From assembly GCA_964530195.1 (NCBI GenBank), contig CAZGXQ010000020.1, forward strand, positions 1-5,392: a stretch of DNA of 5,392 nucleotides, in the 5' to 3' direction. Shown here piece by piece: positions 5,301 to 5,392 of the stretch; position 1 is the first letter of the stretch; the number at the start of each line of letters is the position of its first letter. The DNA is from CAZGXQ01 sp964530195. GTDB lineage: Bacteria; Patescibacteriota; Minisyncoccia; Minisyncoccales; GBS-2. Both the position numbers and the translations under genes were made by a program. A model generated the notes under the pieces. That model was not told the origin of the DNA, ran no database searches, and saw nothing but the letters and a program-made list of their open reading frames with translations.

Positions 5301-5323
5301 AAAAGGGGAGCCTCTTTTTTTTT
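5301..5323 (+). terminator. Probable rho-independent terminator of the operon
   Basis: AAAAGGG (5301-5307) pairs with CTCTTTT (5312-5318) around the loop GAGC, giving 7 pairs including one G-U. An unbroken run of nine T spans 5315-5323. The T-run and orientation fit plus-strand termination about 190 bases after the last gene. The stem is short and A/T-rich, so strength is uncertain. The reverse direction would have only a four-T tail. Confidence 0.65.
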
Positions 5324-5324
5324 C

Positions 5325-5352
5325 TTGATCTTGATTTCAAGACAAGTATAAT
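5325..5352 (+). promoter_or_regulatory. Sigma70-type promoter for a gene beyond the right edge
   Basis: TTGATC (5325-5330) and a perfect TATAAT (5347-5352) are separated by 16 bases. The expected transcript start is near 5359, about 20 bases before ATG 5380. It follows the terminator directly, as expected for a new transcription unit. A CTTGAT direct repeat (5324-5335) and a CTTGA/TCAAG inverted repeat (5324-5341) overlap the -35 box and could be an operator, which is speculative. Confidence 0.6.
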
Positions 5353-5379
5353 GAAGTTAGATATAAAACTAGTCTGGTT

Positions 5380-5392
5380 ATGAAAATAGATT
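5380..5392 (+). CDS. Possible start of the next gene, cut by the window edge
   Basis: ATG AAA ATA GAT (MKID) begins about 20 bases after the predicted transcript start of the promoter at 5325-5352 and runs off the window. The A/T-rich leader without a Shine-Dalgarno is like most other starts here. Only four codons are visible, so product and even reality are unproven. Confidence 0.35.

Noticed and set aside
5351..5383. Ten-codon leader peptide (MKLDIKLVWL) before ATG 5380
   Set aside because: Its ATG overlaps the -10 box, so it would not be in the transcript made from that promoter.

Overview
The window is AT-rich and densely packed, with seven genes on the plus strand and nothing convincing on the minus strand. 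Gene content points to an ultra-small bacterium of the Candidate Phyla Radiation (Patescibacteria, for example Parcubacteria or Microgenomates). The reasons are short genes with tiny or overlapping junctions, start codons mostly without a Shine-Dalgarno sequence, AGA as the dominant arginine codon, and a set of single-pass or secreted proteins with Pro/Thr linkers. A secreted fibre with VGIGTT repeats and an S74 chaperone domain also fits. This placement is an inference; there is no rRNA or marker gene here. The open frames are consistent with the standard bacterial code.

Layout. 20-301: small membrane-anchored protein whose tail carries three exact-period 20-residue repeats. 333-1403: secreted tail-fibre-like protein ending in an intramolecular chaperone (peptidase S74) domain. 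1403-1786 and 1783-2133: a HEPN protein and a minimal nucleotidyltransferase, overlapping each other by 4 bases and the fibre gene by 1 base. 2145-2834: membrane-anchored protein with a Pro/Thr linker and a probable transglutaminase-like domain lacking its catalytic cysteine. 2841-4565: large secreted, cysteine-rich protein with two PTPTPTRT linkers, an Ig-like domain and a thrombospondin-1-like module. 4587-5108: membrane-anchored protein with a Pro-rich linker and an Ig-like domain. 5109-5300 has no gene but contains a good hairpin. 5301-5323 is a probable rho-independent terminator, followed at once by a promoter (5325-5352) and perhaps the first codons of another gene at 5380.

The junctions (31, -1, -4, 11, 6 and 21 bases) and the single terminator suggest one transcription unit that starts at or before the left edge. 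Five of the seven products are predicted to leave the cytoplasm or face outward, so the operon reads as a surface or attachment assembly: a fibre, a disulphide-rich multidomain protein on long linkers, and three membrane-anchored partners. The cytoplasmic HEPN-nucleotidyltransferase pair is the odd one out, because it is coupled into the middle of this surface operon instead of standing alone.
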